From Flavobacteriales bacterium UBA952 (GTDB taxonomy: Bacteria > Bacteroidota > Bacteroidia > Flavobacteriales_D > Crocinitomicaceae), in the NCBI GenBank assembly GCA_002293185.1, contig DBCS01000004.1, positions 310,001-374,000 on the forward strand: a stretch of 64,000 nt of DNA. Direction: 5' to 3'. Positions 49,638 to 59,114 of this stretch are shown piece by piece (positions within the stretch are counted from its first letter, which is position 1; every line of letters starts with the position of its first letter). Position numbers and translations under genes: made by a program. Under the pieces are notes generated by a model. The model was not told the DNA's origin, ran no database searches, and saw only the letters and a list, made by a program, of their open reading frames with translations.

Positions 49638-50471
49638 ATGTCTCCGTCTAATTTTATCGATATCGCTGCGCTAATCAAAAGTAAAAATCCACGTTTACTT
49701 CGTTTATTACCCTCTTTTGTCTTGTCTTTTTTAAAACGAAAACTACATCAGGACGAAATCAACGCATTTATAGCTGCAAACGGACATTTAGAAGGCCACG
49801 ATTTTTGCCAAGCCATCATTGATTACTTTCAAATCCAAATTGAAATCAAAGGTTTGGAACATATTCCGACAAACGGTGGTGTCATTCTCGCCTTGAATCA
49901 TCCCTTGGGCGGTATGGACGGCGTGGCACTCATTCACGCACTGCGCCAAACAAGGCCAGATGTTGTACTCATTGTAAACGACCTTTTACTGTCCATTAAA
50001 CAACTCTCGAATCTTTTTGTCGGCATCAATAAATTTGGCCGCAATCATGAGGGTGTACGTCAAAATATACGCAGTGCGTTTGAGAAAGAACAAGCCGTCA
50101 TCATTTTTCCTGCAGGTATGGTCACACGCATTCACTATGACCAAATTGTAGAGCCTGAATGGAAAAAGACTTTTGTGACCTATGCCAGAGAATTGCATAG
50201 ACCCATTGTTCCGATATATATAGAAGGGCGTTTGTCGAAAACATTTTACCGAGTTAATCGTTGGCGTAAGAGACTTGGCATTAAAGCAAATTTAGAAATG
50301 TTCTTACTCGCTGATGAAATGTTCAAACAAAAAAAAGGTAAGATTTCTTTTGTGATCGGCAAACCCCTTATGAATCATGATCTACCCTCTGAACTTGACG
50401 ATTACGCTACCGCTAATTGGATAAAAAACCATGTTTACAGCCTAAAAGAAAACCATGAAAAACCTCATTGA
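49638..50471 (+). CDS. GlsA-like O-acyltransferase (PlsC superfamily)
   Basis: 277 residues. The acyltransferase catalytic motif is NHPLGGMDG with H88 and D94, that is HX5D instead of the usual HX4D; the later FPAGMVTR near 161 and PIVPIYIEGR near 189 are the acyl-acceptor blocks. This pattern occurs in the OlsA/OlsF/GlsA branch that makes amino-acid lipids. The next gene encodes a GNAT acyltransferase of the GlsB/OlsB type and overlaps by 17 bases. In Bacteroides, GlsB plus GlsA make N-acyloxyacyl glycine lipids. Predicted role: O-acylation of the lyso-glycine lipid at the inner membrane. Glycine versus other amino acids is inferred only. Confidence 0.82.
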   Translation: MSPSNFIDIAALIKSKNPRLLRLLPSFVLSFLKRKLHQDEINAFIAANGHLEGHDFCQAIIDYFQIQIEIKGLEHIPTNGGVILALNHPLGGMDGVALIHALRQTRPDVVLIVNDLLLSIKQLSNLFVGINKFGRNHEGVRQNIRSAFEKEQAVIIFPAGMVTRIHYDQIVEPEWKKTFVTYARELHRPIVPIYIEGRLSKTFYRVNRWRKRLGIKANLEMFLLADEMFKQKKGKISFVIGKPLMNHDLPSELDDYATANWIKNHVYSLKENHEKPH

Positions 50472-51369
50472 CCCTATTGACAGAGCTTTACTTCTCAAAG
50501 AACTCAGCACCGATCGTTTTTTGCGCACCACCCGAAAAGGTGGCAACGAAATATACAGAGTAAATGCCGAAAACGCCCCAAATGTACTGCAAGAAATTGG
50601 TCGTTTGCGCGAACTTACATTTAGAGCTGCCGGTGGAGGAACAGGTGAAGAAGTCGATCTCGACGCACACGACTTCGGCCCCTACGCCTATGAACAACTC
50701 ATTGTTTGGTCGGTAGAGGATCAAGAAATTATTGGTGGATACCGATATAAGGTTTGCCCTGAAGCCAAAGACCAAAGCGGAATTTATCATTTATCTACAG
50801 TACACTATTTTGACTTCAGTACCTCCTTTAAAAATGACTTTTTACCTTTTACGATAGAATTAGGCCGAAGCTGGGTTCAACCAAATTTTCAGCCGAATAT
50901 CAACCCCAAAAAAGGCTTATTTGCACTCGATAACATCTGGGATGGCCTTGGGGCGCTCATAAGATATTATCCAGAAGTGAAGTATTTCTTTGGAAAAGTC
51001 ACCATGTATCCAGATTACAATAGAGAGAGTAGAGATTTCTTATTGACTTTTTTACACCATTATTTTAAAGATCCGGACCAGCTGATCAAAGCCTATCATC
51101 CTTTAAATTATAGAACAAATGAAAAGAATTACCTCGCGCTTCTCGATGGTTTAGAATTCAAGGAGGGATACAAAATCCTCAATCAGTACGTAAGAGAGCG
51201 CGGTACTTTTATACCACCGCTCATGAATATTTACATGAACCTCTCCCCCACTATGCGCACTTTTGACACAGCGGTCAATGCAGACTTCGGAGACGTCGAA
51301 GAAACCGGTATTTTAGTAACTATTGCAGATATTTACTTAGAAAAAAAAGAAAGACATTTACAGTTCTAA
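50455..51369 (+). CDS. GlsB-like N-acyltransferase (GNAT fold)
   Basis: 304 residues. The pattern is that of hemolysin-like GNAT acyltransferases related to OlsB: RLRELTFRAAGGGTGEEVDLDAHD near 58-81, a central IIGGYRYKV strand, and ELGRSWVQPNFQ near 140 with a DNIWDGLGALIRYYPEVKYFFGKVTMY core. These enzymes transfer a 3-hydroxyacyl chain from acyl carrier protein to an amino acid amine; in Bacteroidetes the product is acyl glycine, precursor of glycine lipids. The start overlaps the upstream acyltransferase gene by 17 bases, so they form one unit. Confidence 0.82.
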   Translation: MKNLIDPIDRALLLKELSTDRFLRTTRKGGNEIYRVNAENAPNVLQEIGRLRELTFRAAGGGTGEEVDLDAHDFGPYAYEQLIVWSVEDQEIIGGYRYKVCPEAKDQSGIYHLSTVHYFDFSTSFKNDFLPFTIELGRSWVQPNFQPNINPKKGLFALDNIWDGLGALIRYYPEVKYFFGKVTMYPDYNRESRDFLLTFLHHYFKDPDQLIKAYHPLNYRTNEKNYLALLDGLEFKEGYKILNQYVRERGTFIPPLMNIYMNLSPTMRTFDTAVNADFGDVEETGILVTIADIYLEKKERHLQF

Positions 51370-51396
51370 ATCATGTCCTATTGATACTTGAGCAAC

Positions 51397-51927
51397 TCAC
51401 CACCACTCGAGCTCAATTCTACCCATTTTATTTTTGATTTTTGCTTTGATTCTGCCCAGCAGAACATCCACGTGGGGGAGTCCTAATCTTCGCTCAATTT
51501 CTTTAGCGCTGCACTTGTATTCGTATTTCATTTTCAGCACCAACGCCTCTTTTTTGGATACACAGCCCAAAGCCTCTTGGTATAATTCTTTAAGCGCTTG
51601 TTCTTTTCCGAGTATCATTTCATCGGCAACAATTATATGTTGGGTCATGGTTTTGGTCCAAACATTATTTTTTTGTGCTTTTTCTTTGCGCAGTTGCGAA
51701 ATACAAAAATGAACCAAAACCGTTCTCAACCAGGCTTTAGATTCAAAAAGATGAGCATCTGCGTCTTTCTTGAGGTGCAATAAGCCAAACAAGTGAATTG
51801 CAAAATCTTGCAATACATCTTGTTGCTGAGGTCCTTCGAAATAACGTGCAATTATATGCTTGAAAAACCTTTGTTGCGTTGCATATAGGCTTTCAAATTG
51901 GCTGTGGTCTATACTTGTCGGCTTCAT
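51397..51927 (-). CDS. ECF-like RNA polymerase sigma-70 factor
   Basis: 176 residues from the ATG at 51927; a TTG two codons earlier is possible. Region 2 is about 10-80 (DVLQDFAIHLFGLL, SKAWLRTVLVHFCISQLRK) and region 4 about 115-170 (SKKEALVLKMKYEYKCSAKEIERRLGLPHVDVLLGRIKAKIKNK). No membrane anti-sigma gene is adjacent, so control may be elsewhere. Convergent to the acyltransferase pair with a 27-base gap and divergent from porQ. Confidence 0.85.
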   Translation of the reverse strand: MKPTSIDHSQFESLYATQQRFFKHIIARYFEGPQQQDVLQDFAIHLFGLLHLKKDADAHLFESKAWLRTVLVHFCISQLRKEKAQKNNVWTKTMTQHIIVADEMILGKEQALKELYQEALGCVSKKEALVLKMKYEYKCSAKEIERRLGLPHVDVLLGRIKAKIKNKMGRIELEWW

Positions 51928-52020
51928 ATTCAAGGTCCTAACAATTATTGTTCCAAAGTATTTGACGCTAAATTTTATTGTATTTTCACAATCTAATTCG
52001 CCGTCTGACGTTTGATAAAT

Positions 52021-53058
52021 ATGAAAATCTTTTGCTTCATTCTATTAGGTCTTCCTTTTATTGCAGGGGCTCAGTACACTTGGGGCTCGAGCGCTTTTAC
52101 CTACCTTAATCAACTCAATAATGCAAAGAATGCAGCAGTTGGTGGAAGGCTATATGCGATCAACGATAAAGAAGTAAGCCTTACTTTAGACCAACCTGCA
52201 CTGCTCGATGCTCAAAATGTCAAGCAATTTCATACTTCTGTTGGAATATTGCCAAGTGGTGTGCATTACGGCACACTTGTTACAGCCATACAAACCAAGT
52301 GGGGTGTTTTTGCGCCTTATATCCGCTACATGAACTATGGTTCATTCAGCCAAACAACTGTAGAAGGATTACAAATAGGTACTTTTAATGCCCTCGATTA
52401 CAATATCGGAACAAGTTACAGCTATGCGCCAAATCCTTTTTTCAGAATGGGTGCTCAAATCAACCTATTAGGTTCAAATCTAGAGCGCTTTAGTGCCTAT
52501 GGCGTATCGACCAACCTCTCTGCACTCCTTATTCATCCAAAGGAATTATTGATGGCATCGGTGGGTATACGCAATGCCGGTTTCATTTTTAAAGATTATA
52601 CTGCGCAAGCTCAATCAGTACTTCCTTTAGATATCTACGCTGGCATCAGTTATCGACTCGCACACGCACCGTTTCGCTTCCATATTGTGGGGCATTCGTT
52701 GAATCGTCCAGAAAATATTTGGCTCGATCCAAATGCCAAAGAAAGTACTGATCCTTTAACTGGCGATACCATTCCTATTTACATCCCTAATTGGGGAGAA
52801 AAGATGGCCAATCATCTTCATTTTCAGCTAGAACTGATTCCAAAAGGCGCCATTCAAATGCGTTTAGGATTTGATTACAACCGAAGACAACAACTCAAAC
52901 TCACTGATTTCCCTGGCCTAGCTGGTTTTTCTTTTGGTCTGCGCATCCATGTCAGGCGTTTCGATCTCGATTATGCCGTTCAATATTATTCCAAAGCAGG
53001 GAGTATACAAACAATAGGCCTAAGCTCAGATCTATCTCGTTTAAAAAAGAAAATTTAG
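52021..53058 (+). CDS. porQ: Type IX secretion system protein PorQ
   Basis: 345 residues. The start is the ATG at 52021; a TTG three codons earlier is less likely. Signal peptide about 1-17 (GLPFIAGAQ). The mature chain is a 14-strand-like outer-membrane barrel with PorQ wording at its start (YTWGSSAFTYLNQLNNAKNAAVGG), a middle LPLDIYAGISYRL and the end GLRIHVRRFDLDYAVQYY. PorQ belongs to the T9SS outer-membrane machinery that attaches cargo bearing sorting domains; several such cargo proteins are encoded in this window. Its stop overlaps the convergent trmN6 stop by four bases. Confidence 0.82.
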   Translation: MKIFCFILLGLPFIAGAQYTWGSSAFTYLNQLNNAKNAAVGGRLYAINDKEVSLTLDQPALLDAQNVKQFHTSVGILPSGVHYGTLVTAIQTKWGVFAPYIRYMNYGSFSQTTVEGLQIGTFNALDYNIGTSYSYAPNPFFRMGAQINLLGSNLERFSAYGVSTNLSALLIHPKELLMASVGIRNAGFIFKDYTAQAQSVLPLDIYAGISYRLAHAPFRFHIVGHSLNRPENIWLDPNAKESTDPLTGDTIPIYIPNWGEKMANHLHFQLELIPKGAIQMRLGFDYNRRQQLKLTDFPGLAGFSFGLRIHVRRFDLDYAVQYYSKAGSIQTIGLSSDLSRLKKKI

Positions 53059-53762
53059 ATCTGCCTGTCGTGATACTCACCCGCTAATTGGCGGTAATCT
53101 TCATGAAAAGACCCATCTAAATTTCGAATATAAAACTGCTCAAACATACAACCTTGCTCTTTTCGTTCAAAACAAACAACCCAGCGTTTGTCTAATTTTT
53201 GAGGGTTGGCATGAAAGCGCATTTGCAGTGTGCAGCTCAAGCCCTTCTTTGCCAAATGAGTAATGGTTTGCTGCGCTACAACCGGTGGTAAAATCAACCA
53301 CAACTGACCCTCTGGCTTCAAGCGGAGCAGCATCTGATCCAAAAGTTGTTTGAATTCAGGCTCCGTGATGTGTTTTGCAACTTGATGTGTTTCGTTTTGA
53401 CCAACTAAACCATCGATAAAGTATGGTGGGTTGGAAACAATTACATCATATTTTTCTGTTTTTGAAAGTTGCTCAAGTGAACAATTGATGGCTTGGAGTC
53501 GGTCAAAAAAAATAGCGTGCTGAAAATTAAATTGGGCATCATGAAAAGCTCCTGTATGAGGATCTATGCCCGTAATCTTTGCGCTTTCGAACCTTTGTGC
53601 AAGCAGCAAGGCAATAGTGCCATTACCCGTACCCACCTCCAAAACTTTGGCGTTATGAGGAAGCTTACGCACTGCAGCACCAAGAATGATGGCATCGGTA
53701 TTCACTTTTAAAGGGCTGCTATCCTGACGAACAACAAAATCTTTAAAAGCAAAATCAGCCAT
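53055..53762 (-). CDS. trmN6: tRNA1(Val) (adenine-N6)-methyltransferase
   Basis: 235 residues from the ATG at 53762. A longer frame to 53819 would overlap proS and adds an unlikely N-terminus. The Rossmann methyltransferase has the SAM loop VLEVGTGNGTIALLLAQR and the adenine-N6 catalytic motif SNPPYF. This is the YfiC/TrmN6 family that methylates A37 of tRNA-Val. The start shares one base with the proS stop, so both are probably expressed together; linking two tRNA-related functions is sensible. Confidence 0.88.
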   Translation of the reverse strand: MADFAFKDFVVRQDSSPLKVNTDAIILGAAVRKLPHNAKVLEVGTGNGTIALLLAQRFESAKITGIDPHTGAFHDAQFNFQHAIFFDRLQAINCSLEQLSKTEKYDVIVSNPPYFIDGLVGQNETHQVAKHITEPEFKQLLDQMLLRLKPEGQLWLILPPVVAQQTITHLAKKGLSCTLQMRFHANPQKLDKRWVVCFERKEQGCMFEQFYIRNLDGSFHEDYRQLAGEYHDRQI

Positions 53763-55234
53763 TAATAAGCTTTTGCAAAAACTACTCGGCCAGTAGAAGG
53801 TTTGCCTGTAACCATACAAAAACCGCGTTCTGGAGTTTGATCAAAAGGTATGCAGCGGATGGTTGCCTTGGTCTCTTGTTTGATGCGTTCTTCTGTTTCA
53901 GGCGTGCCGTCCCAATGAGCTAGATAGAAACCACCTTTTTCGATTTCGACTTTAAATGCGTCGTAAGAATCGATTTGATGCGTATGAGCAGCACGAAAAT
54001 CTGTGGCACGCTTAAGTAGATTTTGTTGAATATCTTGAAGTAAGGTCTCAATGGTGCTGACCAAGTTGTCGAAATCTATGATTTCTTTGGTTTTGTTATC
54101 GCGGCGGGCTATTTCAACTTTGCCGTGTTCGAGGTCGCGGGGGCCCATAGCTAAGCGCAAAGGCACACCTTTGGTTTCGTATTCTGCGAATTTCCAGCCG
54201 GGACGGCGGTTGTCGTCGTCGTCGTATTTGAAGCGAATTCCTTTCGCTTTAAGTTCCGAGGCTAATTGCTTGAATTTAGCTGTAATCTGCGCAAGTTCTT
54301 CTTCCGTTCGATAAATCGGTACTGCAACAACCTGAATAGGTGCCAATGCTGGGGGCAGCACCAATCCTTCGTCGTCGGAGTGTGTCATGATAAGTGCACC
54401 CATTAGGCGGGTCGAAACACCCCAAGAGGTAGCCCAAACGAAATCTAATTTACCCTCTTTATCAGCGAATTTAACTTCAAAAGCTTTGGCAAAATTCTGA
54501 CCCAGAAAATGGCTGGTCCCGGCTTGTAAAGCTTTACCGTCTTGCATAAGTGCTTCAATACAAAGTGTATCTTCTGCTCCTGCAAAGCGTTCACTTGCCG
54601 TTTTTCGGCCCTTGAGTACAGGCATAGCCATATAGTTTTCAGCAAAATCTGCGTACACTTCTAACATTTGCTCCGCTTCTGCGATTGCTTCTGTTTTGGT
54701 GGCATGGGCAGTGTGGCCCTCTTGCCACAAAAATTCGGTAGTTCTTAAAAATAAACGCGTTCGCATCTCCCAACGCACCACATTGGCCCATTGATTGATT
54801 AAAATCGGAAGGTCACGGTATGATTGAATCCAGTTTTTGTAAGAATTCCAGATAATTGTTTCAGAGGTTGGTCTGATGATGAGTTCTTCTTGCAATTTAG
54901 CATCTGGATCGACAATAATGCCGCTACCATCTTCAGCATTTTTGAGGCGGTAGTGCGTCACAACCGCACATTCTTTGGCAAAGCCATCGACATGAGCTGC
55001 CTCTTTACTCAGGTAGCTTTTGGGAATAAAGAGCGGGAAATAAGCGTTGGAGTGCCCTGTTTCCTTGAATTTGATATCAAGTACATCTCGCATGTTTTCC
55101 CAAATGGCGTAGCCATAAGGTTTAATGACCATGCAGCCTCGCACATCGGAGTGTTCGGCGAGGTCAGCTTTATAAACGAGGTCGTTGTACCAAGTTGCGT
55201 AATCTTCTTGACGGGTGACTTTTTTTTCGGCCAT
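53762..55234 (-). CDS. proS: Prolyl-tRNA synthetase (eukaryote/archaeal-type)
   Basis: 490 residues from the ATG at 55234. An upstream TTG at 55258 coincides with the promoter -7 element, so it is rejected. Class II motifs: [10 protein letters not shown] (motif 1 side), [12 protein letters not shown], the motif 2 [23 protein letters not shown], and the anticodon-binding domain after about 290 ([26 protein letters not shown]). There is no editing insertion, which is the short form also used by Bacteroidetes and eukaryotes. It charges tRNA-Pro. One-base overlap with trmN6. Confidence 0.96.
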   Translation of the reverse strand: MAEKKVTRQEDYATWYNDLVYKADLAEHSDVRGCMVIKPYGYAIWENMRDVLDIKFKETGHSNAYFPLFIPKSYLSKEAAHVDGFAKECAVVTHYRLKNAEDGSGIIVDPDAKLQEELIIRPTSETIIWNSYKNWIQSYRDLPILINQWANVVRWEMRTRLFLRTTEFLWQEGHTAHATKTEAIAEAEQMLEVYADFAENYMAMPVLKGRKTASERFAGAEDTLCIEALMQDGKALQAGTSHFLGQNFAKAFEVKFADKEGKLDFVWATSWGVSTRLMGALIMTHSDDEGLVLPPALAPIQVVAVPIYRTEEELAQITAKFKQLASELKAKGIRFKYDDDDNRRPGWKFAEYETKGVPLRLAMGPRDLEHGKVEIARRDNKTKEIIDFDNLVSTIETLLQDIQQNLLKRATDFRAAHTHQIDSYDAFKVEIEKGGFYLAHWDGTPETEERIKQETKATIRCIPFDQTPERGFCMVTGKPSTGRVVFAKAY

Positions 55235-55255
55235 AGGATGCTTTGGTTGAGAGCA

Positions 55256-55263
55256 CAAAGATA
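55256..55263 (-). promoter_or_regulatory. -7 promoter element of proS
   Basis: Minus strand TATCTTTG, exact match to TAnnTTTG, 21 bases before the ATG at 55234. It sits in the gap after the upstream sulfatase-fold gene, so proS-trmN6 has its own promoter. Confidence 0.6.
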
Positions 55264-55270
55264 GGAATTT

Positions 55271-57112
55271 CTATGGTAAGCGAGGCTTGATGGTTTGTTT
55301 ACTGCAGCGGTTATCAATCAAACTATTCAAATAAAATTGATAAAGCGCACTCATTTTTTTAGCAATAATAACTTGTTCTGGGGTGTAGGAGCGCTTGATA
55401 CCTGGCGTCCATGCAATGGGTAACAAATTGGTGCCATTATAGATGAAGGAGAGCAAATTGCCGTTTTCATAGACCATCTTTTGACCCTGCTCTTGCGCGT
55501 AACAAGAAGAACCAAGTTGAAATGGTGCCTTTTGAATGCCTAATAAATCGAGCACAGTAGGCATCAAATCAATTTGCTGGAAAACCACGCCTTTTGTTGG
55601 TTTTGGAAGCGCAAGGCTCGGATGGTAAAACCCAATTGGGATTCGATAGCGCCATTCTAAAGTTTGAAATTGATCTTGACGCGTGGGCCCTACGTGATCT
55701 GCAGTAATGACAAATAAGGTGTTCTTGAACCATCCTTTGTGCTGGTTTTGTTTAAAGAAACGACGCAGCGCCTGATCTGTATAAGAAATGGTTTGACAAA
55801 GTGACTCCGGCCCAGTCTTTAATTGACCTTTAAAAGCAGACGGAACCACATAAGGGTGGTGTGAGCTCAAGGTAAATAGGGTGCTGAAAAAAGGACTTTG
55901 TTCTTTGTCCAACTGCCGACCAAAATAGGATAACATATGGTGATCCCAAATGCCCCAATTGCCATCAAAATGCGACGGATTCGGATAAGACTCTAAACCT
56001 ACGTAGTTACTTATTCCTATGGCCTTTGTAAAACTCTTAAAATGCATAGAACCTTCTTTAGCACCATGAAAAAACGAAGTCTGGTAGCCGATATCTTTGA
56101 GCATTTGAGGTAAACTATTCAATTGATTGCTGCAATACGGGGACAAAATATAAGATTCAGGTAACCATGAGGGTAGCCCAGCTAAAATGGCCGGAACCGC
56201 ATCCATGGAGGTGCGCCCATTGGCAATAGCGTATTGAAAGAAAAGTCCTTTTTGTAGGAGCGAATCTAAAAATGGCGAATAGGAGTTTGGACTATTTGGC
56301 CCCGCATAATTGGTTCCAAAACTTTCGAGAATGAGCACCACGACGTTGGTATTTTTTGGTAAAATAACTGGCGACGCGCCATCTTTTACGGGTAAAAGTG
56401 CGGCGAGTTCTTGGGGTCGGTGAAATTCTAAATGTGATGTAGCGCCATCATTTGAGGTCTTGAGCACCGTAAAGGCGGTATTGAGCACAATTGGAGCTTG
56501 TTCGAGGCTGCTCATAGCGGTTGCATCAATGATGCCAACCGGACGCAATTGCAGACCACCTCTTGCCATAATTATCAAAGTGCAGCAAAGCGCGACGAAC
56601 TTTAACCAACCAAACTTGGTTTTCATGGATTTTTCGTGGACCTCCATTTTAATAATTAGCCGACCAAGAAGCGTAGCCATGAACAAAAAAAGCAGTGGTA
56701 ACCACCAAAACTCAGCCAAAAATTCACCTGCTAATGAACTGGTTTCTGTGCCGGTGAGCAAATGCAGAAAATAACTGAAGCCCGATCTTTTTTGCGTGTA
56801 TGAAAAATAAGCGATATCCCAGGTATTGAGCACGAGAATAAGTAAACTCATGAGCGCTAGATATATTTTGACCAGCAGGTTGAAGACCTTCTTTACTTTC
56901 AGATCTAGTGTGTTGATAAATGGATTGACAAACAATAATATTGGCAAAACCAAATAAGCAATTGTGATGCTATCAAAATATATACCTATTAAAAATAAAG
57001 AAGCAGTTAGCTCATTGAAAAACGTTGCGTTCTGTAAAGTAAAGGCAACGCGAAGCAAACTCATGCAGAGTAATAACAGTAAAAAATACAGAAGTAGCGG
57101 TTTATTCTTCAA
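55271..57112 (-). CDS. LtaS-like phosphoglycerol transferase/sulfatase-fold membrane protein
   Basis: 613 residues. Five N-terminal membrane helices (about 8-180) precede an extracytoplasmic alkaline-phosphatase-fold domain. Metal and catalytic residues: E in VVLILESFG, the nucleophilic threonine in NGRTSMDAVPAI, the FHGAKEGSMHF segment, and DHVGPTR with SSHHPYV. This is the layout of LtaS and of lipid phosphoethanolamine/phosphoglycerol transferases of Bacteroidetes. It probably decorates a membrane or envelope glycolipid; the donor and acceptor are unknown. It follows the E1 dehydrogenase gene with a five-base gap. Confidence 0.86.
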   Translation of the reverse strand: MKNKPLLLYFLLLLLCMSLLRVAFTLQNATFFNELTASLFLIGIYFDSITIAYLVLPILLFVNPFINTLDLKVKKVFNLLVKIYLALMSLLILVLNTWDIAYFSYTQKRSGFSYFLHLLTGTETSSLAGEFLAEFWWLPLLFLFMATLLGRLIIKMEVHEKSMKTKFGWLKFVALCCTLIIMARGGLQLRPVGIIDATAMSSLEQAPIVLNTAFTVLKTSNDGATSHLEFHRPQELAALLPVKDGASPVILPKNTNVVVLILESFGTNYAGPNSPNSYSPFLDSLLQKGLFFQYAIANGRTSMDAVPAILAGLPSWLPESYILSPYCSNQLNSLPQMLKDIGYQTSFFHGAKEGSMHFKSFTKAIGISNYVGLESYPNPSHFDGNWGIWDHHMLSYFGRQLDKEQSPFFSTLFTLSSHHPYVVPSAFKGQLKTGPESLCQTISYTDQALRRFFKQNQHKGWFKNTLFVITADHVGPTRQDQFQTLEWRYRIPIGFYHPSLALPKPTKGVVFQQIDLMPTVLDLLGIQKAPFQLGSSCYAQEQGQKMVYENGNLLSFIYNGTNLLPIAWTPGIKRSYTPEQVIIAKKMSALYQFYLNSLIDNRCSKQTIKPRLP

Positions 57113-57117
57113 ATTGC

Positions 57118-59109
57118 TTAATACGCGAGAAGTTTGTCTATGGTAGGAAGTAAGGTATTCTGCGCCAAAAATTGTTGTTCAAGCTGAGCTGCAAAGGGTA
57201 CAGGCGTGTCTATTGAGGCCACGCGCAAAACAGGCGCATCTAACTGATCAAAACAATGCTCCGTTACCAACGCGACGATCTCCCCACCGATTCCGGCAGT
57301 GAGGGTGTCTTCATGTAAGACCAAAACCCTACCGGTTTTAATTGCAGCCGAAATGATCGATTCAAGGTCTAAAGGTAAGAGGGTGCGTAAATCCAGAATT
57401 TCAAATGAAAAATCAGGACGCGCTTGCGCTGCTTCTATAGCCCAGTGTACGCCCAGACCATAGGTAATGATCGTGAGGTCTGTACCGTGCTGCACACTTG
57501 CTGCTTTTCCGATAGGTGTATTGTAATAACCTACTGGGACTTTGCCTTTTAAACTGCGATATAAAAACTTATGCTCAAAGAATAACACAGGGTTGGGATC
57601 CTCAAAAGCTGCTAATAAAAGCCCCTTTGCATCTTGAGGATTGGAGGGGTATACAACTTTAAGGCCAGGGGTGTGAACAAACCAAGCTTCATTACTTTGC
57701 GAATGAAAAGGACCAGCTGCTGTGCCTGCACCGGTAGGCATGCGCACCACAACATCTGCGTTTTGGCCCCAACGCCAATGCAATTTTGCTAGATTATTAA
57801 TGATTTGATTAAGGCCAACACTCACAAAATCGGCAAATTGCATTTCGACCATTGCTTTCATTCCGGCAATACTGAGCCCAAGGCCTGCTCCGATAATAGC
57901 CGATTCGCAAAGTGGTGTATTGCGCACGCGGTCTTTACCAAAAAGCTCCACAAAACCTTCAGTGACTTTAAATGCACCGCCATATTCGGCGATATCTTGC
58001 CCCATTAGCACCAAGTTGTCGTGTTTGTGCATGGCTGTTCGCAAGCCATCTTGAATGGCATCTATGAAGCGAACTTCTTGTGTATCGGAGCCCGCATTGA
58101 TGTGTTCAAACGCGAAAGGCGCATAAACATCTGATAGCTCTTCTCTAAGATTGGGAACTATTTGCGGTGCAGCATTGGCTAGATCAAAAGCTTGCTGAAT
58201 GTCTAACTTAAATTGCTTTTTAATCTGATCTATACTCTCCTGGGCCAAGATTTGTTGGTCCAATAAAAAGGCTTCGAAGTTAGTAACGGGGTCTTTGGGT
58301 TCCCATTCGGTTTGCAATCCTTCGGGATAATACTTTGTTCCGGATGCCTCTTCATGACCGCGCATGCGAAAAGTCATGAGTTCCAAAATAAATGGTCTCG
58401 GATTTTCTTGAATTTGACTGCGGATGTTTCGGACAGCTTCAATGACAGCTAGTATATTATTGCCATCTACTTGTATGGCATCCATGCCGTAACCTATACC
58501 TTTATCGATAAATTGCTTGCAACGGAATTGCTCCGATGAAGGCGTGCTGAGCCCCCAGCGGTTGTTCTCAATGGCAAAAATAACAGGCAATTGCCAAACT
58601 GCAGCGACATTAAGGGCCTCGTGGAAATCACCTTCCGATGCGCCGCCGTCTCCGGTAAATACCAACGTTGCGTCTTTGGTTTGGCGAATTTTGGCAGCCA
58701 ATCCTATTCCATCTGCGATTCCTAATTGAGGACCGAGGTGGGAGATCATGCCAACTAGTTTGTGGTCTTGTGTTCCGAAGTGAAAACTTCGGTCACGGCC
58801 TTTGGTGTAACCATTTGCTTTTCCTTGGAACTGTGCAAATAATCGCTCGAGCGGAATTTGACGCGTCGTAAAAACACCGAGGTTACGATGCATGGGTAAA
58901 ATGTACTCGTGGTCTTGCATAGCGTAGGCGCAACCAACTGATACTGCTTCTTGACCCCAACCAGAAAACCATTTGGTAATCTTCCCCTGACGAAGCAAAA
59001 TGAGCATTTTTTCTTCGATCAGGCGAGGAAGAACGAGTTTTTTATAGATGGAAACGAGCTCGTCGTTACCGAAACTAGAAATTTGGTAATGGATGTTGGA
59101 TGAAGGCAT
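57118..59109 (-). CDS. Fused 2-oxoacid dehydrogenase E1 alpha/beta component
   Basis: 663 residues joining two normally separate chains. The alpha part (1-about 320) has the thiamine-diphosphate motif GDGGASEGDFHEALNVAAVWQLPVIFAIENN and the SGWGQEAVSVG segment. The beta part (about 335-663) has MGQDIAEYGGAFKVTEG and PLCESAIIGAGLGLSIAGMKAM, and ends RVASIDTPVPFA. This fusion is common in Bacteroidetes and is usually annotated as branched-chain (2-oxoisovalerate) dehydrogenase E1, which would supply iso-branched acyl-CoA primers for fatty acids. E2 and E3 genes are not in the window. Confidence 0.93.
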   Translation of the reverse strand: MPSSNIHYQISSFGNDELVSIYKKLVLPRLIEEKMLILLRQGKITKWFSGWGQEAVSVGCAYAMQDHEYILPMHRNLGVFTTRQIPLERLFAQFQGKANGYTKGRDRSFHFGTQDHKLVGMISHLGPQLGIADGIGLAAKIRQTKDATLVFTGDGGASEGDFHEALNVAAVWQLPVIFAIENNRWGLSTPSSEQFRCKQFIDKGIGYGMDAIQVDGNNILAVIEAVRNIRSQIQENPRPFILELMTFRMRGHEEASGTKYYPEGLQTEWEPKDPVTNFEAFLLDQQILAQESIDQIKKQFKLDIQQAFDLANAAPQIVPNLREELSDVYAPFAFEHINAGSDTQEVRFIDAIQDGLRTAMHKHDNLVLMGQDIAEYGGAFKVTEGFVELFGKDRVRNTPLCESAIIGAGLGLSIAGMKAMVEMQFADFVSVGLNQIINNLAKLHWRWGQNADVVVRMPTGAGTAAGPFHSQSNEAWFVHTPGLKVVYPSNPQDAKGLLLAAFEDPNPVLFFEHKFLYRSLKGKVPVGYYNTPIGKAASVQHGTDLTIITYGLGVHWAIEAAQARPDFSFEILDLRTLLPLDLESIISAAIKTGRVLVLHEDTLTAGIGGEIVALVTEHCFDQLDAPVLRVASIDTPVPFAAQLEQQFLAQNTLLPTIDKLLAY

Positions 59110-59114
59110 TGAAA

